Origin: Haematococcus lacustris
Taxonomy: Eukaryota; Chlorophyta; Chlorophyceae; Chlamydomonadales; Haematococcaceae
Assembly: GCA_030144725.1 (NCBI GenBank)
Contig: JASKMD010000031.1
Coordinates: 11,933,470 to 11,997,469 of the forward strand
DNA: 64,000 nt
Direction of reading: 5' to 3'
Both the position numbers and the translations under genes were made by a program. Shown in pieces: positions 41,497-53,056 of this stretch. How positions within the stretch are numbered: position 1 is the stretch's first letter; each line of letters opens with the position of its first letter. The notes beneath the pieces were generated by a model. It had not been told where the DNA came from. It saw nothing but the letters and a program-made list of their open reading frames with translations, and did no database searches.

Positions 41497-41938
41497 TGTA
41501 ACAGTCCAGACACTCAGCTAGGATGAATGGTAGGTTTGTGTTTCTTTTCTGCATGCAAGATTCTGTGAGATTTGAATCGCATCTTACTTATGACGAGATC
41601 TTGCGATGCTAGAAGAGTTCTTTGGGGGACTTCTTTAGGGGACTTCTTGAGTGCTAGATGCTGAAGGGGCTTGGTTCAGACTTCTTGCAGTCTTCTGATG
41701 GACTTGCTTTGCTTCTGCTTGCAATGACTACTCTTCTCTGGATGGATTAGTTCTTTACGACGTCTTCACGATGTAAGTACACTGCACTACCCACTGCGCG
41801 ACTCGTAGGCTGTCGATAAGTATGTAGACAGCCGCAGCGGCAGCAATAGCCGCACAAGTCAGCATGCTCGACGGCTGCAAGCCGGCACTTATGCCTCAGC
41901 CGACCATGCATCCTGATCGCACAAACACTACTGTTACA
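41497..41938 (+). repeat. 5' LTR of the gypsy-type element
   Basis: 442 bp; contains a run of GGGGGACTTCTTTAGGGGAC. The following TCTGGTTTCCGCAATTG may include the primer-binding site. Confidence 0.92.
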
Positions 41939-43493
41939 TCTGGTTTCCGCAATTGTTCGATCGTCGCGGCCTTTGCGCAGAGTGACACCGGACCCAACTC
42001 AGTCGGAGGTACCATTGGAGCCGGAACTGATGGCTCCAGCTCCAGCACTTGTCGCGGTGCCTGCTGCTGCAGAGACTCCCGCTTCTAGAAGTTGCTGTAC
42101 AGCCTGTACCTGCTGTGCTGCTGTGCTTGCATTGCTGTTTCGCAGATTTCCTTTGCCCGTTTACACGGAGATCCCGCTTAAGCGGAGCCTGCTGTTGTGC
42201 AGAGCCTGCGTTTGCAGAGGCTTGTATTGCTGACTTGCTGTGCCCGTTCACACGGAGACTCCCGCTTGCGCGGAGCCTGCTGTTGCAGAGGATGCTTTGT
42301 CCCGCTCACGCGGAGGAATGCTGAGCTTGCCTTGCACAATGTCATGTGCGCTGCTTGCCACCTACATCCCCGCCACCACCCTAGCCAAGCACCAAACCTG
42401 ACCACAGAAGCAGCCAACCGTCCATAGCCTGCCCTTAGCAGAGTTACATCATAGTGAAACTGCAGCCAACACACATCCAGCGCCTTGCTGAGACCCTGCA
42501 ACATACTAGGCTGCACAACCTTACACCAACCTGCTCCTTGCAGGTCCCTACACAACCTGCCCTATGCAGAGCCTCATCTCTATCACCACAACCAGCCTGC
42601 TCAAACAGAAAACACATAGCTGCACTCCTGCCCTATGCAGAGACGTTTAACACAGCAACAATACATACCTGGCCACCTCTAGGCACAGAGCACACCCAGC
42701 TGTGACCACCAACAACATCACCCTGCTCAAGCAGAGAACAATACCCTGCAGTGCACCATCCTGCAGAGAGCCACAACACACAGCTGAAAGTCAACCTACC
42801 AGGCATTGTCTCAAGCTGACAGAAACGACAAGCAGGGCAAAGTGGCATGGGGGCCAGCCCAGTAGTCATATCTTGACGCCTTGAGCCATGCGCTTTCATC
42901 TGACCCAGTGCACCTTCGACGCTTCTCCAACCCACAGTTCTACTGTCCACATCGCTCTTGTTAGACTCGGTCGACGCACTTGCAGCCCAACCAACAGCAC
43001 AAGCGGAGCCCCACAGCGGAGAGCTCGGATGCTTTCTACACTTCTACGAGGCTAAGACGCAGTAAGCTGTCCTCGCACCGCACCTGCAGCATAGTCGCAT
43101 CGCTGCACATCCCGCATCAGGCGAGACCTCACGGAGCCGGAGTCCCATTGCATCAGCCCTGTTGGCATCAGCCACAGAGACAGCACACAACACAACTCTC
43201 GCTTCATGCACCCTGCTGGCTTCAGCCACAGAGACCATCAGCTACAGCCTACACTCCTGCATTCCATGCAGAGAACATCATACACAACATGGCAGCAAAG
43301 CTATCCAGCCTAGCAGCCCGCCAAGACACTCAAGCCGCATAGCTGCACAGCATGCGCACTCACTTGCATCCCAGGTAACACCTGAGAAAGCACACATACA
43401 CAACATGGCAGCAGAGCTACACAGCCCAGCAGCCAGCTAGAACACTCAAGTCGCATTGCGCACGGCATGCGCACATCATGGCAGCCCAGGTAG

Positions 43494-43990
43494 CACCTGA
43501 GGTAGCACACAACAACGGTCAACTCGACCACATCCCAGGCAAACTCAACGTGGGGGCGGACGCGCTATCCCATAGGCCTGACTATCACGTGTATGCTCAC
43601 ATCATGCAGCTGCACACACTCAAATCGGGCATCACCGCCCAGGGCACAGATCACTCGCACTCTGTTACCCAACAAATCATACTTGCTGGCAAATCACGCC
43701 AGTTCACAATCGAGGGCAGTGTGTTGTACCACACAGGCCGGGCGCTCCGCAGGCTTTATATCCCTGTTGGCACAATGGCTCCCACCTGACATGTGAGGCA
43801 CATGACATACCCATATCTGGTCATCTTGGTAGGGCAGAACTTTCCCGCCATTCCTTTTGGCCGCGCATGACAGCATCGGTGCATGACTATGTCCGCACCT
43901 GACATAGCTGTCAGCGTAGCAAGACCAACACACCCAACTCCATTGGCTTATTGCAGCCTCTACGTGTACCCCAGCGTCGATGGGACTGAT
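43494..43990 (+). pseudogene. Gypsy pol remnant: RNase H end and integrase zinc region
   Basis: Frame from about 43478 reads QLDHIPGKLNVGADALSHRP, the conserved end of gypsy RNase H (IPGK.N..ADALSRRP), then LYHTGRALRRLYIPVGTM. After a stop near 43787 another frame gives GHLGRAELSRHSFWPRMTA, VHDYVRT and SCQRSKT, the H-H-C-C zinc region of integrase with its first Cys replaced by a stop. Two in-frame stops and no catalytic core remain. Confidence 0.8.
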
Positions 43991-44280
43991 CACCCATTGC
44001 AACCTGCGCTGAACACAGCTACCAGATCTTCTGTTTCTCAGTTTCTTTCACGATGGTTTCTTCAGTCAGCTTGGAAGGAGGAGGAGAACGAGACGACGGT
44101 CAGCTCAAGACTCTGATTTCATAGTTTCAGCATGGTTTGCATGGAGCTCGTTGCATTTGCTTGTCTGTTGCATGTAGCCTGTTCCTGCCTGCCTGTCATT
44201 GCCTGCCTGTCTATGCTTGCTATGGCATGATTGTGAACATGACTCATCTCAAAATTGCAAGCTCCGGGACGTAGCTTTTC

Positions 44281-44294
44281 GGAGTGGGGGAGAG
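44281..44294 (+). promoter_or_regulatory. Polypurine tract of the gypsy-type element
   Basis: GGAGTGGGGGAGAG directly before the 3' LTR, typical of Ty3/gypsy plus-strand priming. Confidence 0.8.
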
Positions 44295-44736
44295 TGTAAC
44301 AGTCCAGACACTCAGCTAGGATGAATGGTAGGTTTGTGTTTCTTTTCTGCATGCAAGATTCTGTGAGATTTGAATCGCATCTTACTTATGACGAGATCTT
44401 GCGATGCTAGAAGAGTTCTTTGGGGGACTTCTTTAGGGGACTTCTTGAGTGCTAGATGCTGGAGGGGCTTGGTTCAGACTTCTTGCAGTCTTCTGATGGA
44501 CTTGCTTTGCTTCTGCTTGCAATGACTACTCTTCTCTGGATGGATTAGTTCTTTACGACGTCTTCACGATGTAAGTACACTGCACTACCCACTGCGCGAC
44601 TCGTAGGCTGTCGATAAGTATGTAGACAGCCGCAGCGGCAGCAATAGCCGCACAAGTCAGCATGCTCGACGGCTGCAAGCCGGCACTTATGCCTCAGCCG
44701 ACCATGCATCCTGATCGCACAAACTCTACTGTTACA
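44295..44736 (+). repeat. 3' LTR of the gypsy-type element
   Basis: 442 bp, two substitutions relative to 41497-41938. Its outer edge lies 124 bp past the stop of the MTHFR-like gene, and on the minus strand this edge reads TGTAACAG, which includes the algal poly(A) word TGTAA. Confidence 0.92.
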
Positions 44737-44859
44737 CAAGCGGCAGCACTGAAGCAGACCTATATGAAGCCAGAACCTAAGCCAGTAAGTAATGCTACAC
44801 AGGCAGCTGCAACTGAGGCTCCCCTGCCAGGTGTGATGAGAATAAAAAAGCCACTGCCA

Positions 44860-47755
44860 TCATGCACGAGATCGCCTGGGTCGCTTGACATCCCTACAGT
44901 AAGCAGCTGCCGGGGCGTGCCCCTCTGCCTGCACCAGAGCACCACCACTCTCCATCAGCAGCAACCTGGGTGCACCAGCTGGACCTGCACCACCGCCACT
45001 TGGCTCTGCGGCAGCGCTCTTGTACAACGACAGCAGGTCCAAGACGGGCTGCAGCTCACTGGCGCTGCGCACGCTGCTCTCAATCAGGGGGGTTACGCCA
45101 TGCCGCGCGTAGGTGCGCACCACCTGCATCCCCGCGCATACACATGGACATGCATGAGGTGTGACCTGTGACCAGCGCGCTCCCCCACGGCACCCCTGTG
45201 ACCCACCTCCCTGGTGATGGCCTCTGCCGCCTCCACACTGCCCAGATACCTGCAGCAAGTCAGCCAAAAGAAGAAGAAGACTACTCCAGCAGAGCCGACG
45301 TGCATTGAGTGAGGAGCTACTGCCTGAGGCATGGGGCGCTTCCACCTCCGCCAGTCAGCCAGTATGGTGTGGCATGGCTACCATGGCTGCTGGCCATTCT
45401 GATCTGAAACTGCTTGCATGGCTGCACCAAACAAAGCCAAGCTGCACACATGAGGCTCGCAGACATGCAGCAGCCACTCGCTGCTGTGGCAGCCGCACAC
45501 AACAACACGCAGCCAGGAACTGTCTTGAGGTGCTTGCAGCCAATGACCTGATAAGCAGCAGCGCGCTGGGCGAGCACTATGTGCCACATGCTTGTGTCCT
45601 CCACAAGGCTAGGAATCCTGACTCTCACAGCTCCAGGCCACACCCCACACAGCCACCTACTCCTCACTAAGCAGCACTCCGCTCCAGGGCCGGAAGCGCA
45701 TCTGGGCCAGCAGCTTGCGTGACGGCAGCAGCACCGAGCCCAGCAGCTGTAGCTCCCCTTCCCCCGGGCCACTGTGGGTCAGGCCCTGCGCAGCCACAGC
45801 CGCAGACCCGGCTATGGGCAGCGGGTCAGACTGCGGTATGGCTGGTGTCAGCCTTAGCCGCAGCTCGGTAGCAGCAGCCCGCAGGAAGGCCAGGCCAGAC
45901 TGCAGGCGTGCTAGGTCACTGCCTGCAGGGGCCACGCCAGGGGCAAGGCATGCAGCTTGGCTGGGAGCGCATGGGGCTGGGAGTGCATGGGGCAGGGGGG
46001 CGAGTGGGTGGCTTCGCAGGCAGGTAGGGGGACAGAAGGCAGGCCACGTTTCCAATGGTGTCAGCGCTGAAGCAGGCGAGGGTTGAGGCCATGGGCACCA
46101 CTGGTCGCAGATGGTGTGGAGCAGGCTGGAACAGCAGTGAGTGGTTCAAGATGCTGGGTTGTGACACTAATGTTGTGACTGCTTCTGAGGGCTGAGGCAG
46201 TAGTCGAGCCTCAGGGCTGCCTGGCTCTCAGCTCTTGTTGCCCAAACCACTAATTGGCAAGGCCAGGATCACTGGGGGCAGGCACAGGGCAGCAGCCCTT
46301 GCCTGGCCAGCGCAGTTCAGGCCCAAGCCAGTTGTATGCTACAGCCCTGTCACATACAGAGTCAGGCAGTAGGTGGCAGGTGGAAGCGTGTATCTGTCAT
46401 GCCAGTCTTACTAGGCAGCTGTAGCTCTGTCACCCAGGTCAGGCAGTTCTGTAGGTGGAGGCCGGCCATGCTATGTGTGTGTGACAGTCACTCATACAGA
46501 CAGACTTCTTGTTTCGAGTGCCTGGGCCCAGCAATGGGAGCGGGTGGCTGGTATTTACTAGTTGTGGCATGGGTGCAGCCCCCACCCAGCCCAGGTCCCT
46601 GCTCAGCCCCCACCAGCCTGACCTGCCCCCTGTGGTCCCTGCCCCCTCCCCTCCCCTTGCTGCTGTCCCCAGCAGCAGCAGCAGCAGAGCTGAAGCCAGC
46701 TCCCCCCTACACGGCCACAGCCTGCTGCTGCACCCCTGCCCTGCATGTGGCCACTCCATGTGTGGCGCATGCGGCCAGATGGTCACCCACAGCCAACAGG
46801 CAGCCCCAGCAAACTACACAGCCCCCAGCAGCCTGCCCTGCCAACCACCCACCTATCTGCACATACACCCCGGCTACCAGGCCTGTCTCCAGCTTGCTGC
46901 GCAGCCGCTGGCGCTCCACAGCCTGCTGCCCAGCCTGGTCAGGCAGGTACGGGTTGAAGGCGACCAGCAGATCAGGCCGCCAGGTGCAAGACCCAGCTGA
47001 CTGGCTGTGCCCGGCCCCGCTGCCACCGCCTCCTTTCCCTGCCAATGAATCAGCAGCAGCCTCATGTCTGTTAGCAGCGGCTGGCACTGTGGTAGGCTGC
47101 CTCCCTTGCTGCTGCTGCTGCTGCCCCACGGGCTCAGCCAGCTGCGGGTGGCCAGGGTGGCTACCCCAGCCCTGGCTGCGCCATCGCTGCAGCACTGCCA
47201 GGGTGTCAAACTGCTGCCGCTTCTTGCCACCCCCGCTGACCAGGAGCACAGAGCAGGGGGGCTGGGCGCCTGAAGCAAGCTGGCTAGCATTTGTGAGGTC
47301 TTGCATCAATGCATCCATGCGCTGCAGGCTAGCAGCAGGTGACTTGTTGTACTGCTGCTTGCAACTGCAGACAGGGGGTTGTCAGCAAGGGAGGGAGGTA
47401 GGGGAACGGGTGTAGGTTGGGGCAAGGCGGTAGGGCTGGGAAGCACATGATGAAGTACAGGGCAAGCTGTAGCCGGTATACCTGACATGGCAGCACACGT
47501 CAACGTTTGGCAGCTCCTGGCGCAGCAGCTGAACACACGCCACAAGCTCATCTTCTGGCGCCTTGTTTGGCAGGTTCACACGCCTGAGGCAGGAGTGCGC
47601 TCAGAGGCAGGGGCGACGTCGCGCAGGTCTCCGGATAGGGAGGTGGATGCTGACCTGATGTTAGCCTCTCGCAGGAAGGGAAGTTGCAAGCGGAGGTCCG
47701 CCGGGCTCTTTATAAAGAGCTCCAAGCGCCACGGCGCACCCAACGCCTGCTGCAT
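44860..47755 (-). CDS. Methylenetetrahydrofolate reductase-like oxidoreductase, six exons
   Basis: Exons placed by splice motifs and frame: 47755-47655, 47583-47482, 47364-46853, 45922-45661, 45249-45207 and 45123-44860. They join without a break into about 427 residues. Landmarks in order are WRLELFIKSPADL, RRVNLPNKAPEDELV, VLLVSGGGKKRQQFDTLA, LLVAFNPYLPD, ERQRLRSKLETGLVAGVY, LLGSVLLPSRKLLAQMRFRP, LSEEYLGSVEAAEAITRE and ARHGVTPLIESSVRS. The LLVSG, NP.LPD and K..TG...VY.Q order fits the TIM-barrel, FAD-linked reductase superfamily that includes MTHFR; I place it there with moderate certainty and do not claim the folate reaction. A Gln-rich insert sits at about residues 130-150. The start was set at the first in-frame ATG, since the frame upstream has only TTG and then a stop. 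The last exon may continue by splicing past 44880. Confidence 0.65.
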
Positions 47756-47893
47756 GCTGCCTGCCACCACGATTTGGCCCTCACTATGTGCCAGCAGCGT
47801 CGGCGTGGTTAGAATGCAATTTCCATGCAAGTCAAACTACTCGGCGGGCGCGAGTGCATATAGTGCGAGTGCGAGTGGCTTTAGTGCGAGTAT
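47756..47893. promoter_or_regulatory. Compact divergent promoter region
   Basis: Only 138 bp separate the ATG of the MTHFR-like gene (minus) from the ATG of the J-domain-like gene (plus). 47838-47892 holds a tandem of GCGAGT/GTGCGAGT words (GCGCGAGTGCATATAGTG, GCGAGTGCGAGT, GTGCGAGTATA). Shared control of both genes is inference. Confidence 0.5.
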
Positions 47894-48372
47894 ATGCATC
47901 GGTGCAAGCAAGATGCCGCAACCATTGCGGCAAGCCTGCAGGGTTTAACCTCACCACGCCGTGTGCTCAGCGACATTGCGGGCACGGATGTCACATTGCT
48001 ATCAGCATCCGAGCTGTCTCGCCTCAACCGACATGTCCTGTTCCAAATCCACCCGGACCGCGTATCCAGCAGTGGCTTGGACCCGTGTGTGGCAACCAAG
48101 GCGGCGCAAGCGCTGCGAGCATGCATTGATGGGCTCAAGCAGTCTTCCGCCAAGGTCAGTGCATACATTTCACAACTGAGAGACCCTTTCTGCCAAATTG
48201 AGCCTGAAAACGCTTCCCTCAATGTGGGCATGGGTTGCTCAGAGACCGTCTCTCTGGCACTAGCCACTGGTAGCATGCACAGCATGAAATGCTCAGCTTG
48301 CCTTGCTTGCAGGGCGTGCGGGCCAGCGGGACCGGCAGTGCATGGTTTGGCCATGCGGCAGCGCAGCAACAG
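47894..48372 (+). CDS. J-domain-like protein, first two exons
   Basis: Exon 1 is 47894-48154 (ATG, donor AAG/GTCAGT, 87 codons, phase 0); exon 2 is 48313-48372 (acceptor CTTGCTTGCAG, donor CAG/GTCAGC, 20 codons). The protein reads ELSRLNRHVLFQIHPDRV, with HPD at the end of helix II, then ATKAAQALRACIDGLKQ. HPD is the Hsp70-stimulating motif of J-domains. The short spacing and the L-rich helix resemble the DUF4460 domain of TCAIM-type mitochondrial proteins. Exon 2 gives SGTGSAWFGHAAAQQQ. The exons further on are hard to place. Confidence 0.55.
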
Positions 48373-50632
48373 GTCAGCACTACACCCCTATCTCAGCTAT
48401 GGCAGGCCAGGGAGGGTTGCTGATGCTGCCTGTGCCGCGTCCTGGGGTCCCGCGTCCTGGCGCCGTGGGGTCTCTGGCTCAAGTCAGCAGATCAGCATGG
48501 GTGCAGCCTTGCCGCATGCTGCACCCCCCATGCTGCCACCCTGCCCTCCTCCAGGCACCCTGCCACTTCCTTGCCAGGCCTGCCCCCCTGGATGACTGCT
48601 CCTCCATGCAGGCTGACCACCAGCCGTGGTCTGCCCCCAGCTCTGGTCCTGCGCGCCACACAGCCCAAGCCTGGGCCGGCCAGCCGCCCTCCGCATGGGG
48701 CCCCAGCACGCGTTGGTCTGGCTGCGCATGGACCTCTGCAGCACCAAAGGTGACCTGGCCATGCACTGGCCCTACACCACTGCTATCCACACCCACACTC
48801 CCTATCACTCCTCCCATTGGGGACATGGCAGTCACACTTGTCTGAACATGGTTCACAACCGCCTGCAGGCCCCCCAACCTCCTCCTGCCAGCCCCCCCAG
48901 CCCCAGGCGCAAGCGCAAGCGCACACATGCCTCAACAGACAACCAGCCCTCCCCCATGCCTCCCCCGCCAGCTGTCCCCTCAGGAGGAAGCTGCTCTGCG
49001 GGCAGCTGGTGGACACGCCACAGCCCTGCCCCTGGTGCCTGGGCTGCTGGCTGCGCCCATGAAGCAGTCACGGGCCAGCCATCAGGGAGTGCGGCATGCA
49101 GAGCTGGTGGGCAGGGCAGTGTGCAGAGAGGCGGGGAGGCAGCAGCAGCAGCAGCAGCAGCAGGATCAGAGCCTTGCAAGAACAGGCCGAGCATTAACAG
49201 TAAACAGAAAGGCACGACCCAGCTCCAGGGGCAGGACTCCCAGCTAGGCCAGGGTCAGGGTGGGGCTTTGAGGAAGGGCCTGAAGCAGGGGCAGGAAGGC
49301 AAGGCCAGGCAGCGTGGCCTGCGTCAGGGCCTACTGGACTCCCTGCTGCAGCCCAGGCTGTCCAGGGCCGCTCCTGCCCCTCCACCTGCATCCCGTGGCA
49401 CCAGCAGTCTGAGTAGCAAGTCATGTGCCAGCGCTCGCAGCTTGCGGGGAGGAGCAGGGCTGACAGGGTCAGTGACCACACCATTAACTGAGACAGCGTC
49501 AAGGGGGAGGGTGGACGGCTGCATGGCGGGGCAAGAGCCAGGGCTGTGTGGTGCAGCTGGTGGGGAGGGGGTGGACGCCATCATTGGGAGCGAGGAGGAG
49601 GAGGAGGAAGGGGAGCAGAGGGGTGAGAAGGAAATGCAGGAGAAGGAGGGGAAGGGGGAGGTAAAGGGGGAAGAGAAGAGGGAGGAGGGGGAGGCGGCAG
49701 CCACAGCGGGTGAGAGCGGTGTGTTCAGTGTGCCAGCAGGCAGAGAGAGTGGGAAGAGCAGACCTCACGCTGTGGCAAGTGGGTGTGGCGAGCGCAGCCA
49801 GTCAGGGCGGGGCAGCTGCTCGTCCTGGCATGCTGGCAGCAGCAGGTGGGGTGGAGGGGGGGTGGCAGCACCTCCTTCAGGCCCCCCTCCTGCCCCCTGG
49901 GGCCCCAGCTGCTGGAGGGGCGGGCCCGCAGAGGTGGCGTCAGCCTCCCCCTCAGCCTGGAGTCAGGCAGGCAGCCCCTGCCACAGCAACCTGGGCCGGG
50001 GCAGGGCTGCGGCAACAGCCTGGGGGGATGCTGACGCTGCCTGTGCCGCGCCCTGGGGGCCCAGGGCTGGACTGGCAACACAGAGGAACAGTGCGGCAGT
50101 AGGTGGCCAGGCGGACAGGCACCAGGCGGGCAAGGGGGCAGAGGGGGAGGAGCAGGAGGCAGAGGGGGAGGGAGAGGAGGAGGAGGCAGAGGGGGAGGGG
50201 GTGGGTGGTGTGCCAGCTGCAGCTTGGGGCATGGAGCAAACTCAGGAAGACCGCGGCCGACCTGTCCATGAGCCCCCGGCATGTCTGTCACCCAGTGGTC
50301 GTGACTCACCTCCCCCCGGGGTAGGAGAGGAGGGCGGGGGGCCGGGGGCGGCCAGTCTGCCGGGGGTAGCAGCACAAGGGCTGGCAGCTCCCCCTCTGCC
50401 CTTCACCAACCAGCCCCCCCAGAGGCTGGCAGACTTTGTGCGGCTGAGGGCTGAGGCAGGCAGGGGCCAGGCCAGGGGTGGGTGCTATGTGGATGGGGCG
50501 GGGGGGAGGGGGAGCCAGAGGCCCAGCGGCAAGGGTCGTGGGGGGGCGGCCCACAGCCGGAGGCTGCACCGAGTGCTGCCCCTGATGGCTGCAGCCGGCC
50601 AGCCCCTGCAAGGCCAGGCGAGGAAGGGCTAG
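48373..50632 (+). CDS. Probable downstream exons of the J-domain-like gene
   Basis: Several plus-strand segments look coding in different frames, as expected of exons: GGLLMLPVPRPG at about 48410 and again GGMLTLPVPRPGGPGL at about 50030 (a repeated motif); HALVWLRMDL at 48705; LSPQEEAALRAAGGHATALP at 48970; and QPPQRLADFVRLRAEAGRG at 50410, ending at a stop at 50632. Between them lie Glu/Lys/Gly-rich low-complexity stretches (49570-49700, 50130-50215) and a CAG run at 49140-49162. Exon limits are not resolved, and part of it may be intron or a second gene. Confidence 0.35.
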
Positions 50633-51600
50633 GCAGCCAGGGGCCAGGGGTGCGCTGTGGAAAGCCCAAGAGGTGCTGTGGGCCCAGGGTCAAGGGGAGG
50701 GGAGGGGAGGGCTAGTAGGCAGGGCTCTAGGGGCGTGGGTCTGGCAGGGGCTAGGGATAGAGTTGGCAGCTTTAGTGTTGGAGCCAACAGAAGGGTTAAG
50801 CTGGTGGCGGGGCTGATGATGCAAGCATGTTGTGTGACCTGCATGCCAGCGTGGCTGCTGGTGAGGGTTGAGGCAGTAGTTGAACCTCAGGGCTGTCTAC
50901 CCTGTCCAATGTCCAATAATGATGCACGCGTATATACATGTACATACATGCTGCATGACAGATATGCTGGTGGTTTGGATTGAACCACACGGCAACCAAG
51001 TGAACACCAAGGTCACAATTGTGATAAGTACACATGTTATCATGAGTGCAGTGTCGTGATGACATCATGAGCTCACCGCTGCTGCGAGGACCGTTCACCG
51101 CTGCTGCGAGGACCAGCTGCTGCCAGCGCACCACCTTGAGGATGAACCTCCCACTACTAGCTTTACACTACTAGAGGGAGAGGGAGCACAAGCCCTCAAC
51201 AGCCAGTAATGCTGCTGCCATTGAAGCCAGGTAGCCAGTGCCAGGACACGGTTGGATGCAAGGATAGTTTGTAGCCAGATTCCAGACACCAAGCACATGT
51301 TTGCTAGGTCAGGTTAGGAGCAGCTGATAACAAGCTACCACCGTACAGCACTGCCATACAACTATCTGTATGACAGTAGATATATCTGAACGGATGTATT
51401 AACATCGCTGTATCCCTATCCTCTGTGGAGCCTCTACACTTCTCCACAGCAGTGAGAGACCGGTGTGTGTCCCTAACCTAGGAGTTTAGCCGCAAGCGCA
51501 CACGTGCTTCAACAGACAAGCAGCTGATAACTCATGCCTCAACAGACTGAGCAGCTGATAACTAATAGCTAGTCAAGCTCGTACACCCACGGGGTTGTCT
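50633..51600. other. Intergenic stretch
   Basis: Nothing recognised except a twice-repeated CAACAGAC...AGCAGCTGATAACT block at 51510-51565. Its first part (CAAGCGCACACGTGCTTCAA) resembles 48908-48936 inside the neighbouring gene, so it is probably a duplicated scrap. Confidence 0.4.
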
Positions 51601-53056
51601 TGGCCCGGCGCGACATGTTGAGCTCAGCTCACAGCGCCTATCTTGAAAGCATCACACTCCCAGCGATTGGCCGGTTCAAGGTCAGCACGGCAACCTGCTG
51701 CGACTTGGCGCCGAAGCTCCGTGCGGGCCAGCAAGATTTAATTGCCTTGACCTGCTGCGTGCTACCCGTGTCCATAGTGTTTCTACGCTATGAGTGGCAT
51801 GCGCCACACGGGGACCACAGCGTCAACGGCGCTGCGCACCTCATGGGCCAACGCGGCTATGCGTGTTTTGCCTTGATCATTCTCAGTCACGCACCCACTC
51901 AGCTACTCCGCGTCACGGTGGGTCAATGGTAAGAAGACGTGCACATGCTTGACAGTGCGCGGCAGCGCGGCGGGCGCCTCTTCATGAGGGCGCAGCTCTG
52001 GCGGCATCACTTCGCAACGTCCAAGCTATCGCGAGGGACAACGCAAGGACAAGTGGTTTGAGCGGGAGCACCAGCCACTTGTCCTTGCGTTTTCGGCAAC
52101 AAATCGTCAAGCTGTTGCCGAAGGCCGTCTCTGGTTGCGTACCAGATGACAAGGCACGTCATCTTGGAGCTGATGTATATGACGATGCGCGGTCGGCACA
52201 TCGGCTGCTGTCGCGCTTGGCAGACCTCAACGATTGGACGGATGCAGTCTGCAGTATAGCCGCAGGTACCTTTCGCAGCAGTTTGAATGAAGCACGACAA
52301 CACCGGCCGGCCCCGCGGGATCACGCGGGTGTCGGTGCCGCCTGGCTGTTTGTCCGCGCCCTCCATCACCGCCATGGAGTAGCTTGACATAGCCCCCTTC
52401 CTTTTGATAATGAATGCGCAAGTCGTGTTCAGCATGATGGCAATCACTGGATTACCCCGGTCATCGATGCACCCATAACACGACCCGGCGGAAATACTCG
52501 AGCGTCCTCGAAACTAGCAATGACATGCTCAGTGCCCAAGAACATTGGCGGGCTAGGCGGCCTGGCATCCTCCACCATCCTTGGCCCCATTTGTGTACCC
52601 GACAGGTTTACCTCTCTTGGCGAAAATCCTTACAAAAGCAGCCGTCGCTGAAAGTCGTTGGTGACGGCCACGATGGCTGATTCGGATGATGCCTGGTAAC
52701 AGCTTCTGGGCAGTGGTATTGCAATAACACGCGAGATAGTGTTCAATGTAACAGAGTCTAATACTCAAGTTGAGGCACGGGGAACAGGCTTCTTGTAATC
52801 CCAAGACATATCAATGCAAGTATTGACCTCATGGCTGACACACTGCTGACTATCCCTGCCTACAGTGTTCGTGGCCTCGGGAGGATAACTAGGCTAACCA
52901 AGCGGCAAGCATTGATTCGGAGGAACAACAACAAATGCTTGGCACACTAATCAGTGCATGGCTCGATGACAAGGTGGGGAAGCACGTGCTCGAGTCATGC
53001 AAACGCCCGTGATGCATTCAAACTACGGGAGTTTGCCTATACCTCGTCCGGAGCCG
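51601..53056. other. Stretch with unassigned open frames on both strands
   Basis: Protein-like frames without known domain: plus 51600-51932 (SSAHSAYLESITLPAIGRF) and plus 52058-52387 (SLRFRQQIVKLLPKAV, DARSAHRLLSRLADLNDW); minus 52447-52007 (IAIMLNTTCAFIIKRKG). None has convincing splice or start signals. A decayed transposase is possible but not shown. It lies beyond the NUP88 stop, so part is its 3' UTR. Confidence 0.3.
52041..52090. other. Perfect 16-bp inverted repeat (hairpin)
   Basis: ACGCAAGGACAAGTGG (52041-52056) and its exact reverse complement (52075-52090), with an 18-base loop. Read as RNA it is a strong stem. Confidence 0.85.

Larger units (their letters stand above)
41497..44736 (+). 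mobile_element. Short Ty3/gypsy-type LTR retrotransposon, non-autonomous
   Basis: 442-bp LTRs (TGTAACAG...CTGTTACA), target duplication CAAGC on both sides (41492-41496 and 44737-44741), and a strong polypurine tract. The 2.36 kb interior is too short for a full pol. It keeps a degenerate strip of gypsy RNase H end and integrase zinc-binding end at 43500-43990. The two LTRs differ at only two positions by eye, so the copy is fairly young although it cannot encode its own proteins and must have been moved in trans. Confidence 0.92.

Noticed and set aside
47755..47830. Start of the MTHFR-like gene further upstream at 47830
   Set aside because: The codon there is TTG and an in-frame stop lies just before it; the first ATG is at 47755.
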